DNA of 64,000 nt from Shewanella sp. KT0246 (GCF_019654955.1 NZ_BPEV01000013.1:54526-118525); one strand, 5' to 3'. Positions 36,730 through 46,089 are shown, counted from the stretch's first letter. Notes: generated by a model from the sequence alone, not told the origin. Translations and numbers: made by a program.

Positions 36730-37705
36730 CTTGCTCCCCTTTTTGTTTGTTATTGTTTTGGATGGCTTGTCTGCGTGCATCAAAGTTGAAAAAGATACTC
36801 AGCATGACTGACGCAACGGTGATACCTACGCCTAATTCAATCACGAGTATGCCGATATGTTGACCTGTCAAAGGTTCATCCGCTAACACGTTATAGTCGA
36901 GGAAGTTTGCTCCATTTAGCATCGAAACAACCCCAACAGAGGCGTACAGTAAAAGCCCTACAGCCGCTAGCAGTTGAATGATCGATGGGTTGAAGACCTT
37001 TTGTGCGGTGTCTAAGCCAAATAGCATGGTGTAGAGAATAATCGCTGCTGCGAAAATTACCCCTGCTTGGAAGCCGCCACCAGGGCCAAAATCACCATGG
37101 AATTGTACATATAATGCAAACAGTAAGATGAAAGGAATAAGTGCTTTACTGACAATACGCACCACCATGTGGCGCTCATGCATTTGCTCTTCAGTTGCGT
37201 CGTCAGAATGCGGTTTTTTACGACGTCGAGGCAGTGATAGTAAAGAAAGCACACCAATACCGGCTGTGAAAATTACTGCAACTTCGCCTAAGGTATCAAA
37301 GGCACGGTAGCTTCCTAAAACTGAAGTCACGATATTCGGAATGCCGACTTCTTCCATTGATTGCTGAATATAACGCGGAGCGACATGTTGATGCACTGGC
37401 GCATCAACAGCGCCAAAATAAGGCATATCCATGGTGCCGTATATCAACATACTACCTGTGACGAGCACAACAAATAGAGCCAGAAAGGGTTTGTGTCGTT
37501 TTGGTGCTTCTTTTCGACCGGTAATGGTAATCGCTGCCAGCATGAGTAAGCCAGATATACCAGCTCCCACTGCCGCTTCAGTAAAGGCCACGTCAACAGC
37601 ATCCAGCACCACAAAGAAACAGGCTGACAATAAGCCATAAATGCCGCTTAACATGACAACAGCTAACAGATCTTTGGTGCGAACGATTGCAATGGCAATG
37701 ACCAC
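36710..37705 (-). CDS. mrpB: fused MbhD/MbhE-MrpB subunit of the Mrp antiporter
   Basis: 331 residues or more. Residues 1-75 look like MbhD (DUF4040: RTKDLLAVVMLSGIYGLLSA, DVAFTEAAVGAGISG). About 80-165 look like MbhE (YRAFDTLGEVAVIFTAGIGV). The rest is MrpB (PFILLFALYVQFHGDFGPGG-GFQAGVI). In canonical operons the first two belong to the end of MrpA, so the fusion is shifted. GTG 37705 is the first standard start but has no ribosome site and cuts TM1; 13 more codons are open upstream from ATC 37744, which has AGGGAGGG eight bases before it. The true start is therefore uncertain. Confidence 0.88.
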   Translation of the reverse strand: MVIAIAIVRTKDLLAVVMLSGIYGLLSACFFVVLDAVDVAFTEAAVGAGISGLLMLAAITITGRKEAPKRHKPFLALFVVLVTGSMLIYGTMDMPYFGAVDAPVHQHVAPRYIQQSMEEVGIPNIVTSVLGSYRAFDTLGEVAVIFTAGIGVLSLLSLPRRRKKPHSDDATEEQMHERHMVVRIVSKALIPFILLFALYVQFHGDFGPGGGFQAGVIFAAAIILYTMLFGLDTAQKVFNPSIIQLLAAVGLLLYASVGVVSMLNGANFLDYNVLADEPLTGQHIGILVIELGVGITVASVMLSIFFNFDARRQAIQNNNKQKGEQDVSRTL

Positions 37706-37731
37706 TAAAAATATTAACAGTATTATATCTA

Positions 37732-38073
37732 CTAAGGCTTCGATGGCTTGTTCCCTCCCTGATTGTCAGGCTTGCCCTGTTGCGGTAACAGGCCATTTTG
37801 CAGTGCTGCTTTTGCTAATGCATGACTGGCAGATGGGTTAATAAATAGCGTACACACGAGGATCAAAATGAGTTTAATGAGGACTAAACCATTTGGACTT
37901 TGCAGCATTAAGCCTATTAACACTAAGCTTGCACCTAAGGTGTCGGTAACGCTTACCGCATGCATGCGGGTGTAGAAATCAGGAAAACGCATAATCCCAA
38001 TTCCACCTGAAAAGCAAAGAAAACTACCAATGAGCAGGCATAAACCACTGATTATTTCTAGCGCGAGGTTCAT
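37732..38073 (-). CDS. mrpG: Mrp antiporter subunit G
   Basis: 113 residues, three TM helices. MrpG pattern: GLCLLIGSFLCFSGGIGIMR, FPDFYTRMHAVSVTDTLGAS and LVLIGLMLQS. The C-terminus is a polar Gly/Pro/Lys tail. It starts within the MrpF stop (ATGA overlap), and its own stop lies inside the probable start region of the MrpB fusion, so the genes are coupled. Confidence 0.92.
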   Translation of the reverse strand: MNLALEIISGLCLLIGSFLCFSGGIGIMRFPDFYTRMHAVSVTDTLGASLVLIGLMLQSPNGLVLIKLILILVCTLFINPSASHALAKAALQNGLLPQQGKPDNQGGNKPSKP

Positions 38074-38366
38074 TCTTCACCCTCCTTAGTTGTTCGGGGT
38101 TTATAAGGAGCAACTTTAAACTCGGCCGAGTCTGAATAACGTAATACCCCAATGACACTGATAAAGTTAATCAGGGCATAAACAAGAGCAATGTCGAGAA
38201 ACTCTGGACGTCCCATTAAAAAGCCTAAAACTGAAATCAACAGAATGGCTTTAGTGCCAAAAAAGTTGAAGGCTAATATGCGGTCATACAAGGTGGGGCC
38301 GACGATACAGCGAATGATCGCGAGTAACATAACAACAAGAATGGCGATTGTGGCAGCAGCTAACAT
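38070..38366 (-). CDS. mrpF: Mrp antiporter subunit F
   Basis: 98 residues with three TM helices. MrpF signature: IRCIVGPTLYDRILAFNFFG then TKAILLISVLGFLMGRPEFLDIALVYALINFI. Its ATG shares a base with the MrpE stop (TAATG). MrpE, F and G are thought to support assembly and cation passage of the complex. Confidence 0.92.
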   Translation of the reverse strand: MLAAATIAILVVMLLAIIRCIVGPTLYDRILAFNFFGTKAILLISVLGFLMGRPEFLDIALVYALINFISVIGVLRYSDSAEFKVAPYKPRTTKEGEE

Positions 38367-38866
38367 TAGTTTTCAAGCTCCCTTACCCGGCGGTCCATCT
38401 CACCGGCTTTTAGTGTTTCAATGTCTGATTCATGTAAAGCATGAACGGTGATTTGGTCATCAATTAAGTCTATCGCTACAGTCCCTGGGGTTAGGGTGAT
38501 GGAGTTGGCGTAGGTCACTTTATTGATATCTGAGCACTGTCGAGTGTCGATGGTGGTCAGGGTTGGTGAGATACTCTTGTTACCCATCCAGATATGTTTA
38601 ACCACACTGATGTTAGATAAAATGACCTCTTTTACTAACCACGGTAAGTAACGCAGCATACTGGCATTGAGACGAACAAGGTGAGTTTCTTGATCGATCA
38701 CATCCATTTTTTGAGTAATGTAAAGCACTAGCATGATTGAACCTGCACCCAGCGACAGTAAAAGTGGATTACTGTAATTTGAGTTAATCCACCAAAATAG
38801 GGCGAGTGTTAATATCAAGATAAGCCGATGGCTCGGAACAACGCTGCTTTTATTTTCTTGTTTCAT
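38366..38866 (-). CDS. mrpE: Mrp antiporter subunit E
   Basis: 166 residues: two N-terminal TM helices (LILILTLALFWWINSNY and LLLSLGAGSIMLVLYIT) and a cytoplasmic domain with SMLRYLPWLVKEVILSNISV, ISPTLTTIDT and NSITLTPGTVAIDLIDDQIT-VHAL, the standard MrpE pattern. First gene of the eight-gene minus-strand operon E-F-G-BD-C-D-D'-x-A. The promoter should lie in 38867-38948. Confidence 0.92.
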   Translation of the reverse strand: MKQENKSSVVPSHRLILILTLALFWWINSNYSNPLLLSLGAGSIMLVLYITQKMDVIDQETHLVRLNASMLRYLPWLVKEVILSNISVVKHIWMGNKSISPTLTTIDTRQCSDINKVTYANSITLTPGTVAIDLIDDQITVHALHESDIETLKAGEMDRRVRELEN

Positions 38867-38948
38867 ATTGATTATTGTTTTGTGTTAGTTAACTGCTACT
38901 TAAACCTAGGCGAGTGTAATCACTCTAAATTGCTATTTTATTAACCAA

Positions 38949-39401
38949 CTAATTATCCTGTTGGCAAGACGACTCTTTGGCTAATGTTTGATAAATTTGA
39001 CTGTGCAATCCTTGCAAAGAATCTGTGGATGGTGACAAGTGGTTTATTGTTTCATCAACGACTCTATCAACAAGCTGTTTGCGAGTTTCATCAGCTTGTA
39101 TGCAGACTTCTGTGGGGATAATTTTTGATGTTTTATTACCGACCCGAGTACGATAGGCCCTTTCTGAAAACCCCTCAGAATTTTTTCTAAGTTCGTATTG
39201 TTGAGTGGTGTTTAAGGTTCCTGCAAGAAAACCTTGTATGTAGTAAGCACATGGCTCAGTTGATGTGACTGTCGATTGTTTATGTACTGTCATGCAAGAA
39301 GATAAAACGAACTGTTCTTCGTCTTTAGCATTTTGAGAAGCTGCAGACAGTGAAAAAACGAGAGTGAATATTGATAGCGCTAATAGTTGGATAAACTTCA
39401 T
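38949..39401 (-). CDS. small secreted protein, Rap1a/Tai-like pattern
   Basis: 150 residues. A signal peptide (MKFIQLLALSIFTLVFSLSAA) precedes a mature domain with four or five cysteines: FVLSSC, EPCAYYIQGFLAGTL, EVCIQADETRKQLVDRVV and ESSCQQ. The spacing C...Y..G...G followed by VC and a helix ending in H recalls Rap1a/Tai immunity proteins against type VI amidase effectors, but no effector gene is near, and I hold this loosely. Single gene upstream of the Mrp promoter. Confidence 0.6.
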   Translation of the reverse strand: MKFIQLLALSIFTLVFSLSAASQNAKDEEQFVLSSCMTVHKQSTVTSTEPCAYYIQGFLAGTLNTTQQYELRKNSEGFSERAYRTRVGNKTSKIIPTEVCIQADETRKQLVDRVVDETINHLSPSTDSLQGLHSQIYQTLAKESSCQQDN

Positions 39402-40088
39402 ATAAACTCCTTTTTTATAATTTTTCTTATTGCAAACTCACCTACTAAAATCTATTGGTGCAGCATTCTTTTAGCCGCTATGCTCACTCGACATGTTCAG
39501 TTTTAATTCGTTAATACTAGTTCGCTGTGAAGCTTTAAAAATATACAGCGCTTAAACCATTAATGTATTAGCACCAATGAATACTGGACTCGTGTAAGTG
39601 TTGCATTTAATTAACAATAAGGCGTATTCATTAACCTTGTAGTTCATTTATAACACAAATGGTTTAAATTAAAATACTAACTATGTGTAAACTGAATATT
39701 TTTTGATTTGACGACATTATTCACGTTATGTGAATAAGTTCTAATATGTAGTGTGAAGGGGTGTTTGGTTAATGACTCAAACTTGACGCCTGAGCTAGTC
39801 ACTTTGACATCATTTTTTGATGAATTTTGACTTTATAGTCAAGGTGTTGATATAGCACTCTTCGGTAAGTCTATTTTGTTGGAATTATATTTTGCCAGAT
39901 ATTGTGATGAAAAAATAAAATTTTTAATGATTAAATTCTGCAATTTTAATCAAAAGCAGCATCGAGTGTTTTTGTATTGTTCCACCCTAAGTCTGCTTCC
40001 TCTTTAAAATGATTGAGCTCTCCTTAAACAGAGCTAGGGCTTGAGAGATGACTTATCTGTTATCTGTTTATCAAAGGAGAGGCGAATA
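39402..40088. other. long AT-rich intergenic region
   Basis: 687 bases between two minus-strand genes. No accepted gene. TTGACTTTATAGTCAA (39827-39842) is a small inverted repeat (6-bp arms). Two short frames lack ribosome sites. I see nothing else structured here. Confidence 0.5.
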
Positions 40089-41438
40089 TCATTCAGTTAC
40101 TGGAATGATCCACATATTATTTTCAATAGTGCCTCCCATCATTTGAGTAACTACATTATCGACTACTTGAAGGCCTGTTTCTGCCATGTTTTCAAAGGTG
40201 TCAATGCCTTCATTTGGAAAGTTTTGCCGAGTGCGGTGGATATTAAACTGATTTGCAAACTTCCTATCAAAGGCCTTTTCTACTCCACCTTTACCGATCA
40301 TAAAGCCGATTAGCCCTCCCCATGTTGCGGTTGGGTTATCTGAATCCCAGCCTGCCAATGAGCCAATTTTGATGGTCTCTTTTATATCTCCTTCACCATA
40401 ATGCAAACTGATGATACTGGCAGCAAAGTTAATTCCCGCAGCAAAACAGCCATTACAATAGAGCTTTCGGGACGTTATATCATAGCCATCTTGCTGATTA
40501 ACTTGGTAACGCTGATATATTAAATCTCTTGCTTGTTCCCAAGGAATACCGGAGTTATGTAATTGGGTGACGTAATCGTACATAGCTGCTGCATAGGAAG
40601 TATTAGGCAACACTTGTCGAGCTTGAGTTGCCATCCATGTCATTTGTTCTTTAATTGGGATAGTGTCGTCTACAGATGAAGCCAGAGAGTGCATCACAAC
40701 ATAAAATTTAGCTATGTATTCAGCATCTTCTCTTGCTGTGGTTTTGATAGGTAACTCAGCTATTTTTAGTGCAATGTCTGGCCTAGTCGGAGCGAAAAGT
40801 CCAAATATCTCAGTGGTTAGCTGAGCATCTATCATGTCAAAGTGTTCATTATTTGTGGCTTTTCCCGTTTCCGGTGGCAACATACCTTGATTCATCAGAT
40901 CAAAAGCTCGTTGGTTAGAAACCCATAAGTAGTTTTCTTCATCATGCCTAATATGTTTTAACCAACCCTCTCGAATTTGTTCTGGAGTGAGCATGCTTGT
41001 GTTTTTGCTTGCTAATAGATATTGATACATATATTCAATGTCAGTATCGTCATCAGAGCCCCATACTTCTCCTGGGTTTCGGAAAACAAAATCAATGTTT
41101 GTTGATAAGTCGCTAGGCACTCCTTGTCCCCAAATACTTGGTTGATCTGGCATTCCCCAATCATCTCGAGTGTAAAATTTGCCTGTTTTTAGATCGCCAA
41201 TATCACCAATTTTGTCCATTTCAGTCACCAGACCTGTCCAATTGGCGATAGATTGTCCTAGCCAAAAGCCATAAAGCTTCTCAGCGTAACTTTCCCTAGA
41301 TATTTTCTTGGTTTTATCAACAGACATGGCTGAATGATTAATCGATGTTTGCTCTTTAATTGTGGTAGAAATTTGCCTTGGACTTTGACAGGCAGCCAAG
41401 GAGAATAGGGCTAAAAATAAAACAAAAAGAAATTTCAT
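40089..41438 (-). CDS. ADP-ribosylglycohydrolase-family lipoprotein
   Basis: 449 residues; lipoprotein signal with lipobox LAAC. The DraG/ARH fold is indicated by a metal-binding SDDDTDIEYMY (about 115), YAEKLYGFWLGQSIANWTG at the N-terminus, FAAGINFAASIISLHYGEGD, and the second metal motif GWDSDNPTATWGGLIGFMIG (about 365). Known members remove ADP-ribose from proteins or hydrolyse related glycosides; a periplasmic lipid-anchored form suggests a sugar or nucleoside substrate from outside. It is divergent from the TonB receptor, with a LacI-like palindrome 22 bases before its start. Confidence 0.82.
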   Translation of the reverse strand: MKFLFVLFLALFSLAACQSPRQISTTIKEQTSINHSAMSVDKTKKISRESYAEKLYGFWLGQSIANWTGLVTEMDKIGDIGDLKTGKFYTRDDWGMPDQPSIWGQGVPSDLSTNIDFVFRNPGEVWGSDDDTDIEYMYQYLLASKNTSMLTPEQIREGWLKHIRHDEENYLWVSNQRAFDLMNQGMLPPETGKATNNEHFDMIDAQLTTEIFGLFAPTRPDIALKIAELPIKTTAREDAEYIAKFYVVMHSLASSVDDTIPIKEQMTWMATQARQVLPNTSYAAAMYDYVTQLHNSGIPWEQARDLIYQRYQVNQQDGYDITSRKLYCNGCFAAGINFAASIISLHYGEGDIKETIKIGSLAGWDSDNPTATWGGLIGFMIGKGGVEKAFDRKFANQFNIHRTRQNFPNEGIDTFENMAETGLQVVDNVVTQMMGGTIENNMWIIPVTE

Positions 41439-41459
41439 ATTTTCTACTCACCATTAAAA

Positions 41460-41473
41460 TGAAAGCGGTTACA
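41460..41473. promoter_or_regulatory. candidate LacI-family operator
   Basis: TGAAAGCGGTTACA is an imperfect palindrome with a central CG, the layout typical of LacI-family sites. It sits 22 bases upstream of the ADP-ribosylglycohydrolase start and within the divergent region shared with the TonB receptor. No LacI-type gene is in the window. Confidence 0.4.
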
Positions 41474-41917
41474 TCGCTATTTAATATAGTAATTAGCAGG
41501 ATGAAAAATCAACAAAAAATTATCCTGTAACATTATCCTGTAATAATTAGTTAAGTGGGTTCATTTACATTTTGATTTTTGAATGTTGATTAACAATAGA
41601 GTGGGTAGTTTGCTCACATGCGCACAAAAAGGATTTAATCTAAGCCGTTAAGAAAGCAGCGCTTGAGACAATTTTTACATTGCGCATGTTTTTATTGAAT
41701 CTGTTAGAACAAAGCTTCTTCAGTTTGGTGTTATTTCTTGTTAATTCATCTACCAGGTTTTTAATTTATAAAATCAATCACTAATCCTTTATTGATTGAC
41801 TGTCGCTGCTTGCTACTGTGACTACATTGTAGGGAGTCATTAATGTATCTTTGACTGTAGTAAATGATATGTTGTAACATAGCGCGAAAATTGGTTCCCT
41901 ATATAAGAGAAAAGTAC
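41474..41917. other. divergent intergenic region before the TonB receptor
   Basis: AT-rich, no gene. It should contain the receptor promoter. I looked for a Fur box and found no good match. Confidence 0.5.
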
Positions 41918-44032
41918 GTGAAGAAGCACCTTTTATGTTCGTTAATTGTCATTTCTAATGGCGCATTAGCACAAGATATTATTGAGCAAACGTCTGAAAA
42001 TAGTGATGATATTGAACGCATTGAGGTACGCAGGCATTGGCAGCCATACCGCGGCAATGTGCCGTTGATTGACACTCCACAAGCAGTTGATCGGATTAAT
42101 GCTGATACCATCAAAAATGAAGGTATTACGCGTTTTATGGATGCCTTGGATTATTCTCCGAGTATCGTTAGACAGAATAACTCAGGCGGCATGTTTGATA
42201 GCTTTGCTATTCGTGGTTTTTCTGGGGATGAGAATAACCCAACAGGTTACTTAGTTAACGGCTTTAACTCTCGCGGTTATAACGGTAATCGCAATACGGC
42301 CAATATTGAAACGATTGAAGTAATGAAAGGACCTGGTTCGGCACTGTATGGACAAGGTGAGCCGGGTGGTACCGTCAATATCATTACTAAAAAGCCGCAG
42401 TTTGAAGAGCAAGGCTATATTCAAGGCACTTTAGGTAACTTCGATACCAAACAAGTCGAGTTTGACCACACTAAAGGGCTGACTGACAATGTTGCTTACC
42501 GCATCAACGGCTTCTATGAGGATTCTGATACCTTTAGAGATCATGTTGATGTTGAAAGTTTAAACTTAAGCCCTTCTTTGTTGTGGAACATTTCTAATAC
42601 GACGAGTTTAAGTTATGAAATGGAAATTCTTAACCAGAAGAAACCATTAGATCGTGGTGTCTATGTGTTAGATAACGACTTTGATTCAGTCGATACTTCT
42701 GCTTTCTATGGTGATCCCCGAGATGGGGCACACACGGTTGAGGCTCTTGGCCATCAATTAGTATTAAATCATCAGTTAAATGATCATTGGCACTTATTAA
42801 CAGGCTTAGCTTATAGAGACTCGTCTTTTAAAGGCCAGTCTTCAGATGCTGAGCTATCTGATGGCCGTCAGCTGATTTATACAAATCCTGATTTGTTATC
42901 AAGACAACGAAGAGAGCGTGATTATCAAGCTCAAGACTTGTCTGCACGATTTGAAATCAGTGGTGACGTAACACTTGGTGGCTTTAAAAATAATCTATTG
43001 GTTGGGGTAGATTACTATAACTACCAATTAGACACTGATTACAGAGTATGGAGAACTGCATGGGGATCAGGTGACACAACTTATGCAATCGATCCCAATA
43101 ACCCTGACTACACCATGGATCAACCTGAAACGTCGCCAACGACGCTAACCTCTGAGGAGCAAGAAGGGCTTGGTTTATATGCACAAGACTTGATTGAATT
43201 AACTGATAGAACCAAGCTTTTAGTTGGCTTCAGGGTTGATCAATTTAATCAAAAAATATTCAATAAACTTGATAATGAATCACAAGAGCAAGAACATACT
43301 GAGGTATCTTCTCGCTTTGGTTTAGTCTATGAACTGGATGATAATATTAATTTATATACCAGTTATGCAGAAGGCTTTAGACCTAACCCTGGTCTTGATT
43401 CTGAAAGAAATGCATTCGATCCAGAAACAACAAAATCATTCGAGATTGGTCTTAAGTGGCAAAACGTTGCCGATAGATTCTCTGGTAGCCTTGCAGTTTA
43501 TGATGCCAGTAAAACTAATATGCTAACGGCAGAGCCCGATACAGGGCTATCAGCTACCTTAGGTGAAGTTGAAAGTCAGGGCGTTGAATTTCAGCTTAGT
43601 ACTCAGCTAACCGCTGATACGAGTATTGACTTAGCTTATGCTTATACCGATGCAAGAACGGCAAAAGACTTGATTGATAATGACTGGGGCGTACCAATTC
43701 CTAAAGGCTCGCGCTTAATCAACGTCGCTGAGCATGTGGGGCATATTGCATTAAGACATTACACAGATATTATGGGTAAAGAAGCTTACTTCGGCGCCAC
43801 TGTGAATTACGTTGGTGATCGTCTAGGTGAGACAACCGATCCTGATTATATTTTGCCAGCATATACGTTAGTGAACTTATCAGCAGCGGTAAATCTCACC
43901 AGTAAATTCAGCGTCATGCTTGATGTGAACAACTTATTTGATGAACAGTATTTTGAAAGCTCATATCATAAGCTGTGGACCATGCCGGGCGAGCCGCTTA
44001 ATTTCACTGCGAGTGTTAAGTATCAGTTCTAA
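41918..44032 (+). CDS. TonB-dependent siderophore-type receptor
   Basis: About 704 residues from GTG 41918, which gives a clean signal peptide (VKKHLLCSLIVISNGALA then QD); ATG 41864 would add 18 residues without improving it. The plug domain has LIDTPQAVDRINADTI, FAIRGFSGDENNPTGYLVNG and MKGPGSALYGQGEPGGTVNI. The barrel ends in the usual aromatic residue (VKYQF). NLYTSYAEGFRPNPG and VNNLFDEQYFESS are typical of FhuA/FpvA-like ferri-siderophore receptors. No siderophore biosynthesis or ABC genes lie nearby. The divergent neighbour is a glycohydrolase lipoprotein, so a non-siderophore ligand is possible. Confidence 0.9.
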   Translation: MKKHLLCSLIVISNGALAQDIIEQTSENSDDIERIEVRRHWQPYRGNVPLIDTPQAVDRINADTIKNEGITRFMDALDYSPSIVRQNNSGGMFDSFAIRGFSGDENNPTGYLVNGFNSRGYNGNRNTANIETIEVMKGPGSALYGQGEPGGTVNIITKKPQFEEQGYIQGTLGNFDTKQVEFDHTKGLTDNVAYRINGFYEDSDTFRDHVDVESLNLSPSLLWNISNTTSLSYEMEILNQKKPLDRGVYVLDNDFDSVDTSAFYGDPRDGAHTVEALGHQLVLNHQLNDHWHLLTGLAYRDSSFKGQSSDAELSDGRQLIYTNPDLLSRQRRERDYQAQDLSARFEISGDVTLGGFKNNLLVGVDYYNYQLDTDYRVWRTAWGSGDTTYAIDPNNPDYTMDQPETSPTTLTSEEQEGLGLYAQDLIELTDRTKLLVGFRVDQFNQKIFNKLDNESQEQEHTEVSSRFGLVYELDDNINLYTSYAEGFRPNPGLDSERNAFDPETTKSFEIGLKWQNVADRFSGSLAVYDASKTNMLTAEPDTGLSATLGEVESQGVEFQLSTQLTADTSIDLAYAYTDARTAKDLIDNDWGVPIPKGSRLINVAEHVGHIALRHYTDIMGKEAYFGATVNYVGDRLGETTDPDYILPAYTLVNLSAAVNLTSKFSVMLDVNNLFDEQYFESSYHKLWTMPGEPLNFTASVKYQF

Positions 44033-44043
44033 CTTATAGGTTA

Positions 44044-44330
44044 AGTAGCTACTTAACCTCAGTAAGACTGCATCAGCCGCTACTTTTTGCTTAGCTCGAA
44101 ATAAGGAGTTTGACACCAGTCAACTCCGTGGCCAAAAGCAGCGGCTTTTTTGTCTTACTATCGGCAGTAACGCTACTCGGGTTAATTGGGTAGGCAACAG
44201 CGACGCAATTTCAGGTGTTTAGTTAGTAATACTGTATCAGCTGCAGTTTTTTTGTCTTACTTTCGGCAGTAACGCTACTAGGAATAACTCGATAATCGCC
44301 AGCGACGCAATTGTCGGAACACTGAACTCA
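44044..44330. repeat. dispersed repeat copy B with an internal partial duplication
   Basis: Starts 12 bases after the TonB receptor stop. It shares CTACTTAACCTCAG, TTGACACCAGTCAACTCCGTGG and CTTACTATCGGCAGTAACGC with the region after gcvP. A second, shortened unit (about 44222-44330) repeats TTTGTCTTACTTTCGGCAGT, AACGCTACT and CAGCGACGCAATT. AGCCGCT ... AGCGGCT and GGAGTTTGAC-ACCA-GTCAACTCC make it fold back on itself. Confidence 0.75.
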
Positions 44331-44421
44331 TTGAATGTAAAAAAGCCTGCTAATTAGCAGGCTTTTCATTAACGTAGAATGTTATTTCAGTTCAACACAT
44401 CAATAAGCAAAGTACGATTGA

Positions 44422-46002
44422 TTAAAACTGGTTCATCGTGTTGTCTTTACCAGATGCCTTAAGGGCTTGGTCACCAGAGAAGTACTCTTTATGTGCATCA
44501 CCCATATCAGAACCAGCCATGTTTTGATGTTTAACACAGGCGATACCTTGACGGATTTCCTTACGTTGAACATTAGCAACATAACCCAACATGCCTTGGT
44601 CACCGAAGTACTCTTTAGCCAAGTTATCAGTTGATAGGGCTGCAGTATGGTAAGTCGGCAATGTAATAAGATGATGGAAAATACCCGCTTCACGCGCTGC
44701 ATCAGCTTGGAAAGTACGGATTTTTTCATCAGCTTGTACAGCAAGGTCAGTATTATCGTAATCAACGCTCATTAACTGGTTACGGTCGTAAGCTGATACG
44801 TCTTGCCCAGCTTCTTGCATTGCATCAAATACTTGCTGACGGAAGTTAAGCGTCCAGTTAAACGATGGCGAGTTGTTGTAAACAAGCTTGGCATTTGGGA
44901 TAACTTTACGGATTTCGTTCACCATACCGCCAATTTGAGATACATGTGGCTTTTCTGTTTCAATCCACAATAAGTCAGCGCCATTTTGCAATGAAGTAAT
45001 ACAATCAAGCACACAACGTTCTTCACCAGTACCTGCACGGAACTTAAATAAACCATTTGGAAGACGAGCTGGTTTAACAAGCTGCCCGTCTTGCTGGAAT
45101 ACTACATCACCGTTATTTAGATTAGCGGTATCAACAGCTTCAACTTCTAAGAATGAGTTGTATTGTTCACCTAAATCGCCTGCTTCATTAGTCACAGCAA
45201 TCTTTTGGGTAAGACCAGCACCTAATGAATCGGTACGAGCAACAATAACGCCGTCATCAATACCAAGCTCTAAGAATGCATAACGAACAGCATTGATTTT
45301 TGCTAAAAATTCAACATGTGGCACGGTGACTTTACCGTCTTGGTGTCCACATTGTTTAACGTCAGAAACTTGGTTTTCTAGTTGAATACAACAAGCACCA
45401 GCTTCAATCATTTGTTTCGCCATCAAGTAAGTGGCTTCTTCGTTACCAAAACCTGCATCGATATCGGCAATAATCGGTACAACGTGGGTTTCGAAGTTAT
45501 CAATCTTATCTTGAATCGCCGCTTTATCAGCTTCTGCAGCAGTATCTAACTCACGGAACAAACCACCGAGTTCACGGGCATCTGCTTGACGAAGGAAAGT
45601 GTATAGTTCTTTAATCAGTGAAGCGACAGAGGTCTTTTCATGCATTGATTGGTCAGGCAACGGACCGAATTCACTACGAAGTGCTGCAACCATCCAACCT
45701 GAAAGGTAAAGGTAACGACGTTTGGTCGTTAACAGGTGCTTCTTAATAGAGATCATTTTCTGTTGGCCAATAAAACCATGCCAGCAACCTAGAGACTGAG
45801 TATACTGCGACGAGTCTTTGTCGTAGTTATCCATGTCTTCACGCATAATCTTAGCAGTGTACTTTGCGATGTCTAACCCGGTCTTAAAGCGATTTTGTAG
45901 ACGCATACGAGCGACTGACTCTGGGTTGATGGCATTCCATGCACTACCTTCCGAATTAATCAAGGTAGCAGCTTCATCGATATTACTTCTGTAGTTAGTC
46001 AT
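44422..46002 (-). CDS. aceA: isocitrate lyase (long form)
   Basis: Cleaves isocitrate to glyoxylate and succinate, the first step of the glyoxylate shunt. 526 residues, longer than E. coli AceA (434) and like the Pseudomonas-type enzyme. The catalytic motif is KQCGHQ (usually KKCGH), and SLGAGLTQKIAV, DADAGFGN-like DIDAGFGNEEAT and WIETEKP support the call. Strong ribosome site AAAGGGA before ATG 46002. Divergent from a LysR regulator, with a probable shared operator between them. Confidence 0.95.
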   Translation of the reverse strand: MTNYRSNIDEAATLINSEGSAWNAINPESVARMRLQNRFKTGLDIAKYTAKIMREDMDNYDKDSSQYTQSLGCWHGFIGQQKMISIKKHLLTTKRRYLYLSGWMVAALRSEFGPLPDQSMHEKTSVASLIKELYTFLRQADARELGGLFRELDTAAEADKAAIQDKIDNFETHVVPIIADIDAGFGNEEATYLMAKQMIEAGACCIQLENQVSDVKQCGHQDGKVTVPHVEFLAKINAVRYAFLELGIDDGVIVARTDSLGAGLTQKIAVTNEAGDLGEQYNSFLEVEAVDTANLNNGDVVFQQDGQLVKPARLPNGLFKFRAGTGEERCVLDCITSLQNGADLLWIETEKPHVSQIGGMVNEIRKVIPNAKLVYNNSPSFNWTLNFRQQVFDAMQEAGQDVSAYDRNQLMSVDYDNTDLAVQADEKIRTFQADAAREAGIFHHLITLPTYHTAALSTDNLAKEYFGDQGMLGYVANVQRKEIRQGIACVKHQNMAGSDMGDAHKEYFSGDQALKASGKDNTMNQF

Positions 46003-46064
46003 GTGTATATCCCTTTAACAAATAGATTAGCGGCAATTGATTACGTTGAAAATAATAGTTAGAT

Positions 46065-46089
46065 TTGGTTAAATAAGTCTAATTTATAG
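46065..46089. promoter_or_regulatory. shared operator-like sequence, aceA/lysR intergenic
   Basis: TTGG-TTAAATAAGTCTAATTT-ATAG in the 110-base gap between aceA and the LysR gene is nearly repeated upstream of glcB (47166-47190). The first 21 bases differ at only three positions. Likely binding site of the adjacent LysR protein. Confidence 0.5.

Noticed and set aside
40041..40313. Plus-strand gene overlapping the 3' end of the glycohydrolase
   Set aside because: It is a shadow of the minus-strand gene, with no ribosome site.
41474..41863. Fur box for the TonB receptor
   Set aside because: No stretch matches the consensus well enough; the receptor's siderophore role therefore has no regulatory support here.
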